From: Ceratothoa steindachneri | Taxonomy: Eukaryota; Arthropoda; Malacostraca; Isopoda; Cymothoidae | Direction of reading: 5' to 3' | NCBI GenBank assembly: GCA_963969495.1 | Contig: OZ018330.1 | Location: 44,632,894 to 44,696,893 of the forward strand | Length of the DNA stretch: 64,000 bases | Shown here: positions 45,764 through 57,070 of the stretch, piece after piece | How positions within the stretch are numbered: position 1 is the first letter of the stretch | How the letters are laid out: each line of letters starts with the position of its first letter | Position numbers and translations under genes: made by a program | The notes under the pieces: model-generated | Database searches by the model: none | What the model saw: the letters and a program-made list of their open reading frames with translations, nothing else | What the model was told of the DNA's origin: nothing

Positions 45764-46925
45764 TTGTACTTTATTTTAAAAGTCGACAGGGAAAACTTAA
45801 ATAACTACAGAGCACTCAGTCTCTCAAGCGTTTCGATAATAATATGTACCTTGAGGATTTCTTTGTCGTCAAAAATAACAGTACCACAAGGTGTAATAGT
45901 ATCAGTGGGAAGGAAGCGTTTCTATTCTAATCTTGCAGCGAACTTTGTCACGTACATATATGGTTACTAATCATTGGAGTGTAATTACTGCGGAAGTTAT
46001 ACGAGCCGACTCAATAAACTAGTTGGAAAATAAACTTGACAATTATATATACTTTGCTTTCAAAATTCATGACCATCAGACAAAAAGGAACAATCGACTT
46101 CAATGTCCCCGGGAGAGAGTTTCAGCAGTCGGTAGACTTTTTATGATCAACTATATTTTGTTCAACTATTATTGTTGAGTACTAATAAATTGATGACTTT
46201 CTTAAATATTGAAACAAGCCTTTGACTCAGTGAACATGGATTCATTTTTAAGAACACCACATAAACAAGGAATTAATAAAACTTATAATAACGTACTCTC
46301 CTATATATGTATACAGTCATGAATCGCTGCGAAGTGACCAAGTGGGGGGATGCGTTTTACTGTAGTCAAATATAATTTTTTTTCATACGGAGCAAAAATA
46401 TTAACAATATATTATCGATAACAAACCTTTAATAATAACACTAAAAAAATATTTAGGTGTGTTCATTTCTAATAACCTTAAGTTTCACGGGCGTCGAGCA
46501 TTTTAAGAAGGTAATTCGTGGCCTTAGTCTCATATCGCAAAGTTTCGGCTATGAAAATAAATAAATAATTTGGCCGCTTTATAAATCCTCGGTTTGCCTA
46601 CTTTTAGAATATGTGCTGCAATGTTGCAATGATGGAATATGTGCAATGTAGAGCGTCTAAAATAATCGCTAGTCTGAGAAATAAAGATTATTGGTGTGCT
46701 TGAGAAAATTTAGAATACCATCCTTGGCCAGCAGATGCTTGCGTAGTAAATTAATTGAGCTATTAAAAATTCTCAAGCGTTCGATAATAATATGAACCTT
46801 GAGGATTTCTTTGTCGTCAAAAATAATGTTGCAGCGAACTTTGTCACGTACATATAAGGTTACTAATCATTGGAATGTAATTCTCGCCGAGCCAACTCAA
46901 TAAATTAGTTGAAAAATAACAACAT
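45764..46925 (+). pseudogene. CR1/Jockey-group LINE RT remnants with a duplicated C-terminal end
   Basis: DRENLNNYRALSLSSVS near 45787 is the RT fingers motif. It joins abruptly to a C-terminal end (45815-46035: LEDFFVVKN..., then INKLVGK). A second stretch follows with KQAFDSVNMDSFL (degraded motif A, 46213), LGVFISNNLKF, SSVCLLLEYVLQC, RIPSLASRCLRSKLIELLKIL and the same end (46775-46920) with an internal deletion. All frames are broken. Confidence 0.65.
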
Positions 46926-47468
46926 TAACTTGGTATAGTGTAGATGAAATTGAAATCTAAAGAAATCGTTGTGGCTGCAGACAACCAAGCAAATCTACTA
47001 CGTGGTTTGTATTATTTTTTCCCTAAGATACTTTGCCACTACGAATTAAAATCAGTCCACACGTGATAGACAAAGCATTAAACACCAGGATAACAAGCAT
47101 ATAGACAGCCAAGCCAAATGGAGAGAAACTATAAATTTAATGTCAGTAGGTCGAAAAACTGCAGTCATAAACGATCTGGCAAAATATTTTGAACATAAGA
47201 TCAGTTTTCTTGACAAACTTACACTAATATCAATTAAAACATCATTTTTAAAAAGACAAGAATTGAGAAATCGAAGTTGTAGGAAAGTATTAAAAATATC
47301 AACATGATTTTTCACATGTACTAAAAAATTACAAATATAAAACTCATTTTCCTTTTCTAACTCTAGCGTAACATCAACCATTATTTGACGAGTTCACAAA
47401 CTCTTCTAATTCAAACAATTTTATAAATTTTTTTGCCCTCTTTCCTTCACTTCACTAAATAAGTCTCA
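46926..47468. other. 3' flank of the secreted-protein gene, no gene recognised
   Basis: A 109-codon minus-strand frame (47052-47381) has no motif I recognise. Part of this stretch should be the 3' UTR of the minus-strand gene ending at 47469; I found no canonical AATAAA close to the stop. Confidence 0.35.
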
Positions 47469-47873
47469 CTAGGTCCACCATAAGCGTCCATCAATAACAA
47501 AGTTCTTTGGCCACCTTTTTCCCATACCTTTCAATAAGCCATCCGAATTCCGAGGAACACCATATTGGTTGATGTAAAATGAATTATGGTGTTCTGTATT
47601 ACCCTTTAACAATTGAAAGTATGGTTTTTCAAGTGGTTTGGTAGGCTGGATAATCTTGTGAACTTGATTTCTTCCATAATAGTCAAGGTACGGAGTTTTA
47701 GTCTTGGTATTCAAAATAGGCGTTTGGATAGAGTAGGTCCTAGAACATTCTGACGGTTTAGCGTGAATTGTACGGACCTCAACTTTATGATTGTGTACCA
47801 TTTCAGTTAATGTTTGCGACACGGTCTCCGTTTGTGTATAATATTTGGTAATTGTATCTCTCGGTTTGAAATT
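47469..47873 (-). CDS. Secreted protein exon 3 (C terminus)
   Basis: The acceptor TTTTATCCATATTTCAG opens in phase 0 with NFKPRDTITKYYTQTE. The exon is rich in Tyr, Asn and Lys (YLDYYGRNQ) and ends GRLWWT before TAG. Confidence 0.7.
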   Translation of the reverse strand, partial: NFKPRDTITKYYTQTETVSQTLTEMVHNHKVEVRTIHAKPSECSRTYSIQTPILNTKTKTPYLDYYGRNQVHKIIQPTKPLEKPYFQLLKGNTEHHNSFYINQYGVPRNSDGLLKGMGKRWPKNFVIDGRLWWT

Positions 47874-50800
47874 CTGAAATATGGATAAAATCATTTGTTA
47901 AATATTCCTCGTCGTTAAGGAAAACTAATTAGAACATTAAATGAAATAAATTGACCAAAGCTCGGATTTATTCTGCCAAAAGGTAAAAGGAATTTTTAGT
48001 TACATCCTCAAAGCAATCTTTTGTAGATGATTTTCATGTGTTTGATGCTGTTTAATGTGGATTTTTCTATAAAAAAAAATCCTTCGAACTGCAATCCTCA
48101 TTCACTGTCGCACACAAGGGTGAAGCTTAGTTTCAGAGTTTAGGTCACTCTCTTTCAATATAAATTTCCTTACTAATATTCCTTACTAATAGCAATTATC
48201 CTAACGCCATCACAGAAATACGATTTATGAAGAAATATTACCTTTAAGCTGCTAGAGACAAACCTATAAATATTAGTACTGTTGCCCACATACTCTCTTT
48301 AACTTCAAATTCGCAAAGTCAGTGATTCATTTCACGTCTAATCCATTTATTCGTCTACTATGCACAGACTTTCTCGCTCTCCAATACTTTCTCAAATAAG
48401 GAGCTGGGTTCATCATACCTTTCTCATACGCCGTAAGGCCACTTGAACCTAGTCATGAAAGCAAGAACCCTGTGGCCTTGACATTAACAATTTACTGCAT
48501 AGTCGGGCCGAACTCCAGCTACACCGAGAAAACGCTACAACTCGTCAGTTCTAACAGCTTCCTTGTCAACACCACACTTGGCTAACGGTTCGAAATCGGG
48601 CAGGTCGACCTTTGCCCTCTCTTTCCACATCTGAACTGGGCGATCAGCATTCACCGTGTTCATATGCGTTCGTGTGAACCTATAAATCAAGAATTCAAGC
48701 CTCTTTAGGACAGAGAGCAAATACCTTAATATAAAAGTAAAATTTGAATGGATAACCGAAGTACATTATTACCTGAGGGACTTTAGAATGTAATGCCATG
48801 TATTGCGTTCTCGTTTTGGTGAAAAATATAGTTTCTGGCACATAAACTGTGGAGGTGGTTCTCCCTGGACATTTGCAAGGATGATCATAGGGATGTTGAT
48901 TCTGGATGGGAGGGAAATAAGTTTTCACATCTTCCTTCTTCTCTGACCTTCCTTGAGGAAATTGTCCCCGTAAATGATCTGCAAGAGATTTCGTATCGCC
49001 CTATGGCAAATTAATGAAGCATATATTCAAAAGTATTTCCTTAATTAGATAATTTACTCTTTACCGAGTATTGCAAATGTGATTTTACACTCGTTACAGC
49101 ACTCTCAAAAAAGGACATAATGATAGTTTTTACTGTTTTAACATATAAATATGTGTTTAAATTGTAATATTAATCAATGTGGCCACCCTCGGAGGCGAAC
49201 AAGGGCTCTAGGTTAGACCTTAAGGCGGCTCACACGTTGTGGACAAAGTGCTTCCTCATGTTGTCTCACATGCGGTTGAAGGAGGACTTCAGCTCGGCGA
49301 CGTTGCTGTGGCGGACATTGCAGGCATTGCCCTCGACATGAGCTCACACGCTGTAGTCGAGAGAATTGAGATCGGATGACTGCAGCGACCTAAAGTCCTT
49401 CGACCAGAAGTTTATGTTCGATCCCAACCACTCTTGCACGGTCTTGGTCATATCGGCCGGGCCTCCGTCCAGCTGAATGATGCAGTCCGCTTTCTTCGTG
49501 TTCTTTCTCTCCCAGGGCAGGACTTTCTTTGCAAGATATCCCTGTAATCTGCCCCGGCGAGTGTGCAACCGGCCAATAGCAATCCTGGCGGCATCTTCTC
49601 ATCATTCGAAGCCACGACGCCAAGCATCATTACGGAGGCCGTATGCTTGGTCTTTAACCTGTAGCGGACCTCGGAGACGTCCTAGCCGAAGCTTATCACT
49701 CGATTGCTTTGTTTGTTTATTAAAAAAATCAACCGTGAATGTTTTTTTATCAGAAAAACTGATAATTCGATTACCGTGGCTCTTCAAGTCGTTGAGTAAG
49801 TGACTACAATGCTCCCGACGTTATTCCCCCATACGTTCAGTGAGCAGAAGCCTTTCCACTCACCTCAAGCTATTGCCACCCTCCCTTTTGACTGCCCTGG
49901 ACGCCGTGGCCACCTATATGTGCTTCTTCTTAGCAATCGTTGCCATTTTAGGCTTTAAAGCACTTAAAAAAAGCCTTTCTCACAGCCAAACGGTTGATAA
50001 CATGAGGTCTACCTAAACGAGGTCGATCTTTGAGGTCTTCTCCGTTCTTGAGCCTCTCCGCGACTCTGTGGACGGTCATTCGGTTGACGTTGAGCCGCTT
50101 GGCGATGTCAGAGTTGTTGTGGCCCTCGCGCACGAGAGCAAAGAACTTGTCTTTTTTATTTCGACACAATGTAAAATACATTTTAATAACACGTGGTAAA
50201 AAAATTAGAGTTTTAAGTTTGTTTGACGGGACTTTTTCTATCACGCACGTAAACCTCTCGAAAAATTACAAAAATAAATGTAACATAACTTTTGTAAACC
50301 TCGGTACTTTTAACTTATTATAGACACAATTCAAAAAAAACAACAACAAGAAAGTAACTAGTATTAATGTTAAAAAATAATAAAGAGAATATTGAATTTA
50401 TTTATTAAACACGAGCGTAAAATTACGGGGATCATTTCGTCGGAACCTTATAAAAAAACATCGTGTTAAAAATGCTTAAGTCATGAGAAGTGAAAGCGTA
50501 CGGAATGTAGAAAGCTGTCGTAACCTAAAGAGGAGACTACTTGTGACATATGAATGGGAGTACTTGCAGTTCTTCTGACCATTCTCTGTTCCACAACAAG
50601 GGCTGTATCTGCAACAGATTACCAGATGTGATATGGGTAGATCCTAGATATTAATGTGCCCTACCGGTCCCAACCATCAGAAGGGATGTATTATTATTAT
50701 ATCGAGAACTGTACCTTCCATGCATCCTCACTTACTCTAACTTCACGACGAATTTATTCTCACAAACTTTCTGACGGAGTTAGCCAAAGTTGGATAGATT

Positions 50801-53800
50801 CTTACTGTTCAATGATGTCTATATGGAATATAATACAGTGAAGTGCCAAAGTTCATGGGATTAGGTACTGAGTATTGTGTAGAACTACCTATAGCCTGGC
50901 TAAGTGCAACAACTCGAAGTGGCATCGATTCTACAAAGGTACGGAAGACCCCCGGAGATGTGTTGACCCATGACGTCTCAATTGCTGTTTACAGTTCTCT
51001 GATATTTCTAGGGAGCGGATCGTGGGTGTGAATAAAACTTGCCACTATACCCCATAAATACTCGATTTGGGTTATTGTGGTGATTGTGGTGGCCACACCA
51101 TTCGTTGAAACTCTCTTGAATGCTCCTTGAACTAATTCTGGGCAACTTGGGCCCGATAACACCATTATCCTGCTGAAATATCCCAATGATTTGGGGGGGG
51201 GGGTACATGAAGTCAATGAATCAATGCCAAAGGTCACCAACCCGTGCAACGTGGCAGACACTGATCAATGCTGTGTTTACGTTGATCAGCGGATCCAACT
51301 CGTGTCACATGAACACAACCCACACCAGAATGGAAACACCACCAGCATGAACGGTGGCTTATTGACAACTGAGTTTCATGACTGCATGGGGTCTGCGCTA
51401 AACCGAACCTTACCATCAGCCCCAAACAACTGGAATAGTAGTTACTCGGACCATGCCACATGTTGCCAGTCTTCCAGGGTTCACTTAGTGACGTCCGACC
51501 TCATGAGGTTTACAGGTGAACTTGGGTGGGTCTTCTGTTCTCATATCCCATTAAAGTAGAAGAACGCTGCACTCACCCGGTGGATATGCGTTTGGTACCT
51601 CCGGCTTTGAATGTGGATGTTAAGTGGGTGTTGCTTGTCTTTTACCATGGGCAATTCTAGCCAGACGCTACTAGACGCAATCATTATTTAGCGTAGTATG
51701 TCACTGCGCTCTACACGGGTGGCAATGCCTTCCATGAGGTATTCTCGGCACAAACTTAAAACCAAAGTTCGAGGGATGTTGAATGTCATCACAGTTTTAG
51801 AAATGGAATGTCTTAGCCATCTGGCACCCACTATCATTCCCCGCTCAACTTCGATAACATTAGTCGACAACCACAATTCATCAGAACTATTTTTATGCTG
51901 CACTTGCTATAATTTTGTGCGCTGATTTCGAAAAGGCAATATATTTTCGTATATCACATCTAGTTGCCATGATGAAAATTGTGTCTGAATGTTATGTTAA
52001 AATTAATATGATTGCATGTAACAATCACAACCTAAATATACTGTATATGTGATCTCCATTAATATTAGTGTGTGTTGTTTTGTTTTGTTTTGCAGATTTG
52101 TGATAATATTGCGGTTTGAAAATAGAGACAGTGCAAGAATAATCTTGACTTATTTTGTTATGTCTGTGGCTCTTTGATTCCCAAACTCAGCAGCGCACCA
52201 TTACTAATGAAATCAAGAAGATCTGTGGATTGTACATTGACTGCTCTTTTGTGGAACAAGACAGAAAATGGGCGCCACATGTCATGTGCCCAGCTTGTTC
52301 AAATGGATTACGAAACTGGCTCAACGAGAGATAAAGGCGAGGCACTTTTCCATTCCCATGATATGGATGGATCATAAAAGCAATGCTACAATTGCTCTTT
52401 CTGCATAGTTAACGGGATTGGATTTTCAACTAAGAATAAATACAAAATTGTCTGCCCTAGTTTGGAATCCACGATGTGACCAATGCCTCACAGCAATGAT
52501 TTTTCCATTCCGCTACCATGAGAAGATAACTTTAAAAGTAGTAATGGTGAAGATGAATATGGTAAGAAAGTCCGTACTATTATATGTGAAAAATTTACAG
52601 GAGCAAATTGTGTATCAGATAAGGAAGATGAACCAAAACAGTTCTATCAAGCAGGATTAAATGATTTGGGCAGAGATTCGGCACTCCTGAAGGATAAAGC
52701 TGAACTGAGAGAAAGATTTCCTCTTGGAAGGACGTTCAGGTAACATATTTTAAGAAAAGAAGTCAAACTCTTAATTCATATTTTACAAATGACAAACTTT
52801 AAGGTTTTTTTAACTACATTGATGGATTCTTATGTGGTCTATCACAAAAGTACGATCCTTCTTATTTAGTAGCACCCTTTCATCAATTCATAGAAGAGAA
52901 GCTTAAAGGCGGTGCTTTGCTAAACGGGTAACAAGAAACCCTCTGGATATTTTAGACACTCATTGCACATAAAAGAGTGTTATATAACACTCTTTCATGA
53001 GTAATGAGCAACCAGAGCTTTATTCTCTATGTTTTAAATCCTGGTTCTTATGTTTGTCGCAAAGGCAAACTTTAGTGCACGTAATGTGCAAGAGTCGCTT
53101 GGCTGTCCCAGAGGCATAGAAAACAGCAGTGTTTTGTGAAACCCAACTTTATTCCCATTAACATAATGTTTTTTAAGTCCCCCACATAATTTTCAATTGC
53201 ATATCTTATATTTTATGGCATCTAGAAGTGTCATAAAGGGACATTTTTGAGGAGAACTTTGGAACAGTGTCTGAGGAATAAGCCATCTAGATATCAACGC
53301 TTTGGAGTATCCAGAGGAAGGTTTCTGGAACGAAAGAACGATTGCAGATAACTGCTGGATTTTTTACAGAGACGAACCTGAAATGGAGCACCAAAGGAAG
53401 TCAACAGCTCAATGGTTTTAAGATAGCTATGTGTTTTTTTATATTTTAAGGTGCGCCAATATATATTCTTATGTGATATGTGTGACATCTTACCCAAAAT
53501 AAACTCTATGTTTTATACTTTTTCTTCTCATTAAAAAAATAGTGGCTTGTATATAAGGTCAAACCCATTAGCTTTTTCTGTTATGATTCTCAGACTGATG
53601 ATGAAAGACAGTCACTTCTTAAACTTTTCCTCTAAGTTAGGAAAAGTAATTTTTTCTTAAAAAAAACTTTGTTGCGTAAAACTGCGTCTTTTTTCTCATT
53701 TGAAAGCTTGATACGGACTTAAAATATTTAGTTAATGAACCATCTTTTAACGTTCTTCTACGTAGCTAATTTTCTATACCATTTTTATGTTCTATCTTGG

Positions 53801-55523
53801 CATTAGTAGCAGAGAGGAGGAATTTATTAAGATTCAGCCTTTCGGGTATTTTGCCCCTCTTTTCCCCCTCTATTCATTTTACTCTTTACTCGTTTTCGCT
53901 TCCTTTATCCTACCGAAAAATTCCTATAGTGGAATATACCTTTATTAGGGGGAAATCCTAAAGGGAACAAGAACCAAATTATTACTTTGAAGTAGCTGCT
54001 CCTTATACAAACACATTGATAGCGTTTCGAAGGCGAGACCTTCCAACCTAGTATTGAGAGTTGTGGCGATACGCTACACCAATCCTCTGTTCGTTGTATT
54101 TATTTGTTTTTTTTTTACTTGTTTTCTTTTTTAATTTCCCGCTCACTAAATAACATTCCTTCGCTAGATTTCACTAGTTGCGATTCCCTTCTTAATAATA
54201 AAAAAATACGTTACCCTTGTTAATGATTTTACCTTGTTTACTGACGAGAATCCGTGGTGCTGGATTTGTCGTGTGAAGCAGCACTTTGCCATTCAGAAGA
54301 TTCCCTGAATGGAAGGGGCCCTCATTAAACGATTCTTTCCTTTCCTTATTTTCTTTATCTTCTTGAAGAAAGGCATTAATGATGTCATAATCGCTTTGTT
54401 CTCTTTTTATTTGCCCTTTACTGGTTTGTGACGTGGGAGCATCGGGCTCTGGAGGATGTCTCTTCTCCTTAGATGGGTTTAGCTCTTGAATATCTGTTTG
54501 TGGGGACTTAAATTCGATCCCGGTAGGAACCTTTTGTTGATACTCTGTTAAAGTTAGACGTTGTTGATCGCTCTTTATACCCAGAGATAAATAATCATTT
54601 TCGGCTTTACCTTGTTGATTTTTTGTTTGTTTTTGTTGATGGGTCATTTGGATATGACGCGGCGTTTTGGGTGAAACTATCGCTAAAATATCATCTCGAA
54701 TTTGATGGCTAGGGACAGGTTTAATCGGCGTGGTATTTTTGATTTGGGGCACATTTTTAATGATATCACCAAGGGATGATAAGCGCAACATTTTAGTGAA
54801 ATCACTGAAGGGTACAATGTTCGTAATTCTAAGGTCTTTACGCTTAACTGGAGTATTTATTGTGCTATTAAAAGCAAGGTTTGTGCCTTTATTCTTTGCT
54901 GTAGCATTTGAAGCAATTGAGGACACTCGGTGCTTATCTGTAATATTGTTGTTTGCAGTCTGATTGTAGAGTGGATTTTGATCAATACTTTGAACATTTT
55001 TGGTTCGAGAAAAATTTGAAGAATTCGAGAGAATAAAGGAGGGATAAAAACTGCCTTGAGGGTTTATTTTGCTGAGCCTTTTTGGCTCACAAGGTAAATT
55101 AGGAAGAAATGATGATCTCTGATTAACTGATTTCTGAAATCTCATCTTTTTATCCTGTCTCCCGAGAGACCTGGTGTGTGATGTGTTAGCAACTACCGAC
55201 ATTTCTTCACTATTATTTCCATTCTTTGACGTCTCCAATCTGCCAGACGAAGAAGAGAACCTAAGTAGTTTTAGGGCTGTGACATCGTTCGAGCTTGGAT
55301 TAAAAGAGGATTTATTTAATGTATCATAGGAATGCAATAATAAAGAGTTCTTTGTATCCGAATGACTTGAATGAATTAATTTCGCTTTTATAAGTTTTAG
55401 AGAATCCTTTGGTTGAGAGACTTTAACATGTTCACCCTCATTTTCTGCATTTTGTCCATAATTCTTTACTGTTCCAGTGACACAGGAGAAAGTGAGAATA
55501 ATTAATATTCCTGGCCACTTCAT
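47469..55523 (-). CDS. Predicted secreted Ser/Thr/Asn-rich protein of unknown function, three coding exons
   Basis: Exons 55523-54233, 48978-48773 and 47873-47469 join in phase (1/2, then 0/0) at GT-AG sites to give 633 residues and a TAG stop. The start follows TTTCCTGCAG and a short leader, implying a 5' UTR intron. Residues 1-18 (MKWPGILIILTFSCVTGT) form a signal peptide. The next ~410 residues are low in hydrophobics and rich in Ser, Asn, Lys and Gln, with about ten N-x-S/T sequons and basic pairs (KR, EKRH). The C-terminal ~200 residues carry CKCPG, TSTVYVPETIFFTKTRTQY and TITKYYTQTETVSQ, Thr/Tyr/Val strings reminiscent of extracellular matrix or cuticle-type proteins. No enzyme domain is seen. 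The name and role are unknown. Confidence 0.7.
48535..48720 (-). other. Unexplained open frame within intron 2 of the secreted-protein gene
   Basis: A 61-codon frame contains DRPVQMWKERAKVDLPDFEP and ends RTDEL. It follows TTGATTTATAG, a possible splice acceptor, so it could be an alternative last exon. Phase-0 joining of exons 2 and 3 works without it. It may also be a repeat. Confidence 0.25.
48773..48978 (-). CDS. Secreted protein exon 2 (Cys pair and Thr/Val/Tyr string)
   Basis: The acceptor AAATCTCTTGCAG and donor CCTCAG|GTAATA fit consensus. The two leading bases complete the codon begun in exon 1, giving ...SKQDHLRGQ. It contains HPCKCPGRTTSTVYVPE and ends KVPQ in phase 0. Confidence 0.7.
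49150..50244 (-). pseudogene. Tc1/mariner transposase fossil in intron 1 of the secreted-protein gene
   Basis: The N-terminal frame (49948-50244) has a helix-turn-helix, SDIAKRLNVNRMTVHRVAER, and LKDRPRLGRPHVI. In shifting frames there follow NDLKSHGNRIISFSDKKTFT (first catalytic region, S-D-E changed to S-D-K), VMMLGVVASNDEKMPP, DGGPADMTKTVQEWLG and SSDLNSLDYSVWAHVE (the D-L-N-P-L-D-Y motif). The order is complete, but multiple frameshifts make it dead. No terminal repeats identified. This sub-family is common in crustacean genomes as far as I recall. Confidence 0.8.
50836..51930 (-). mobile_element. Tc1-like transposon remnant
   Basis: The plus-strand text is the complement of a Tc1-type transposase gene. 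It begins near CAGTGAAGTGCCAAAGTTCA, a likely terminal repeat, and runs through a degraded DDE domain (minus strand: NGVATTITTITQIEYLWGIV from the D-L-N-P-I-E-x-L-W region). It reaches HTH remnants near 51850 (SDELWLSTNVIEVERGMIV). Every frame is interrupted and the far terminal repeat was not found. Confidence 0.6.
52110..53431 (+). pseudogene. Fossil of a CxxC-containing, transposon-associated arthropod protein family
   Basis: Plus-strand frames read NLDLFCYVCGSL, then a D-R-K-W-A-P-H-V-M-C-P-A-C string, C-Y-F-C-like and QAGLNDLGRDSALLKDKAEL. After a large gap NERTIADNCWIFYRDEPEME and HQRKS follow at 53320-53415. From memory this order belongs to a large arthropod family whose N terminus has CYFC-type metal-binding pairs and whose C terminus has a D-Y-C-W-x-x-x-R-D motif. 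Its function is unknown to me. The middle is missing or unreadable and stops are frequent. A splice-acceptor-like TTTTGTTTTGTTTTGCAG lies at about 52078-52095. Confidence 0.45.
53432..53999. other. Unassigned intronic sequence
   Basis: AT-rich, inside intron 1 of the minus-strand gene; no motif recognised. Confidence 0.4.
54000..54095 (-). repeat. Possible tRNA-like SINE head
   Basis: On the minus strand TTGGTGTAGCGTATCG could be a degenerate A box and GCCTTCGAAACG a degenerate B box at tRNA-like spacing. The similarity is weak. Confidence 0.3.
54233..55523 (-). CDS. Secreted protein exon 1 (signal peptide and Ser/Asn-rich region)
   Basis: It is open for 430 codons plus one base. The donor is ACAAG|GTAAAA at 54233/54232. 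The frame would run 13 codons further into the intron before a stop, so the genomic open frame overstates the exon. The uninterrupted length, with no TE similarity, is the main support for a living gene. Confidence 0.75.
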
Positions 55524-55559
55524 TTCTTTGGAATTCTGCAGGAAATAAAATTATGAGTG

Positions 55560-56229
55560 AATAAATTGTCACGTACGAGTATCCTTCTTTGAAAGTTTAC
55601 ACTCAAGGGAGGGGCGGGGGGGCTGAAATACCGTGACCAATGCTGTGTTATTAATGTGTGTTAGATATTGTTATTAACCCTTTTAGATCAGTTTATGTTT
55701 ATTTATTTAAGCCATACTTATATTCTTCTCTTCAGAAAGAATTATGTAATAATATAGAATATATATAAAAAAAGTTTGTTAAACCGTTGCGATCGAATGT
55801 ATCTTATATGATACATCTATAAAATACAGGTAAATCTCAAAAATAATTCAGTGTTATTTATACCTCAGCTGACGTCCCAAAAACTACAATATATAAATTT
55901 TTGATGTGTGGAAAAAATTGGATTTGAGAGAGTTAATGCTCATTTCTTTTATGAGATTCTGTTATTTACTATCAATGTTGTGTAAGATAACCGTTATTAA
56001 TGTCCAAGCCCCTTTCTCAGACTACTCAAAGGGAGTAATTCAAGGGAGCCCCCACCCCCCCGAAAAAAATCTATCCTGGATTCGCCCCTGAGAATTTGGT
56101 TTTATTTATTAAGAATAAGACGCGAGTGTCACTCACGGGTGAGGGCAAAACTATTAGTGGGATGGAATGAAGTGCAAAACATGGAAGAAGAAAATAAATA
56201 ATTTCGATTGTACATCTCAACGAAGGTAC
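55560..56229. other. Upstream flank of the secreted-protein gene
   Basis: No promoter element could be fixed because the 5' UTR appears split. A (G)n run lies near 55608-55621 and a (C)n run near 56050. Confidence 0.35.
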
Positions 56230-57070
56230 CCTCGTTAGTTTCACTTCTTAGTCATCATCATTAAAATTTAAATTCTTCTGTTGTAATCTTAATCTTCTAT
56301 ACCACCATCACATACAATGCATCCAAGATACTTAATACTTCGAACTTGTTCAATGATGACACCACGGACTTAGATATTACACCCAACCCATTCACACCCA
56401 TTACTCTTTTCTGCATTTCCCTTTAGGCCCTTCCTTTCACACATACCCCGTCAAAAGTTACGACCACCATTTCCAAATCCCTCTTACTCTCAGGCACCAA
56501 TACCGGGTCACTATTCCTCATCAATCTCACACTCCTTTTCTTAATTTTACATAGCCTTGTTTTACACCCCACCCCCCACCTATGTCAAACAACTGAGTCT
56601 CACTTTGACTCTAACGCACGCCTTGGCTCCAACATTAATACTTTTCATATCATCCAATAGTTTACCACACACTACATCCATTGTTAGTACCTACCCTAAA
56701 GCTCCTTTACCTATACAATAATAAGCTTTCACTAAATCAATAAATCCAACACACACTTTACACCTCTTATCCCTTTCTCTCAGCCAGCTGTCTCATTATA
56801 AATACTTGCTTCACCCCTTATTAGCTCTAAGCCCCTTGTTCACCCCCTATCAATCCTTGTTATCCTTCTTTCACACTCAATCAGAATTTTTCCACACACT
56901 TTACCAACCACGTCAACAGCCTTATCACCCTGTTATTTTTGCATTCACGTTTATCCTCCCATACAACAGAAATATCACTGCTAAGGCACTCTTACACTTT
57001 CAAATGCCTTACAGCACAGCTACAAACCCATTCCATTCTACAACCACTTTCTAGCATCTCAACCACCTTA
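56230..57070 (-). pseudogene. LINE reverse transcriptase fragment (clade uncertain)
   Basis: Minus-strand reading gives VGKVCGKILIE, GGEQGA, VFIMRQLAERE, then a degraded palm with CGKLLDDMKSI, ACVRVK, LTQVGGGV-like (Q is a stop; the Q-G-V-R-Q-G region). LVPESKRDLEMVV, VCERKGLKGNAEKS and RSIKYLGCIV follow. These strings appear in this order in LINE RTs where V-C-E-R-R-x-L-K-V-N precedes Y-L-G-C. The catalytic F-A-D-D is lost and frames shift. Confidence 0.7.

Noticed and set aside
53294..53497. 67-codon minus-strand frame
   Set aside because: Antisense to the plus-strand family fossil, which carries the recognisable motif.
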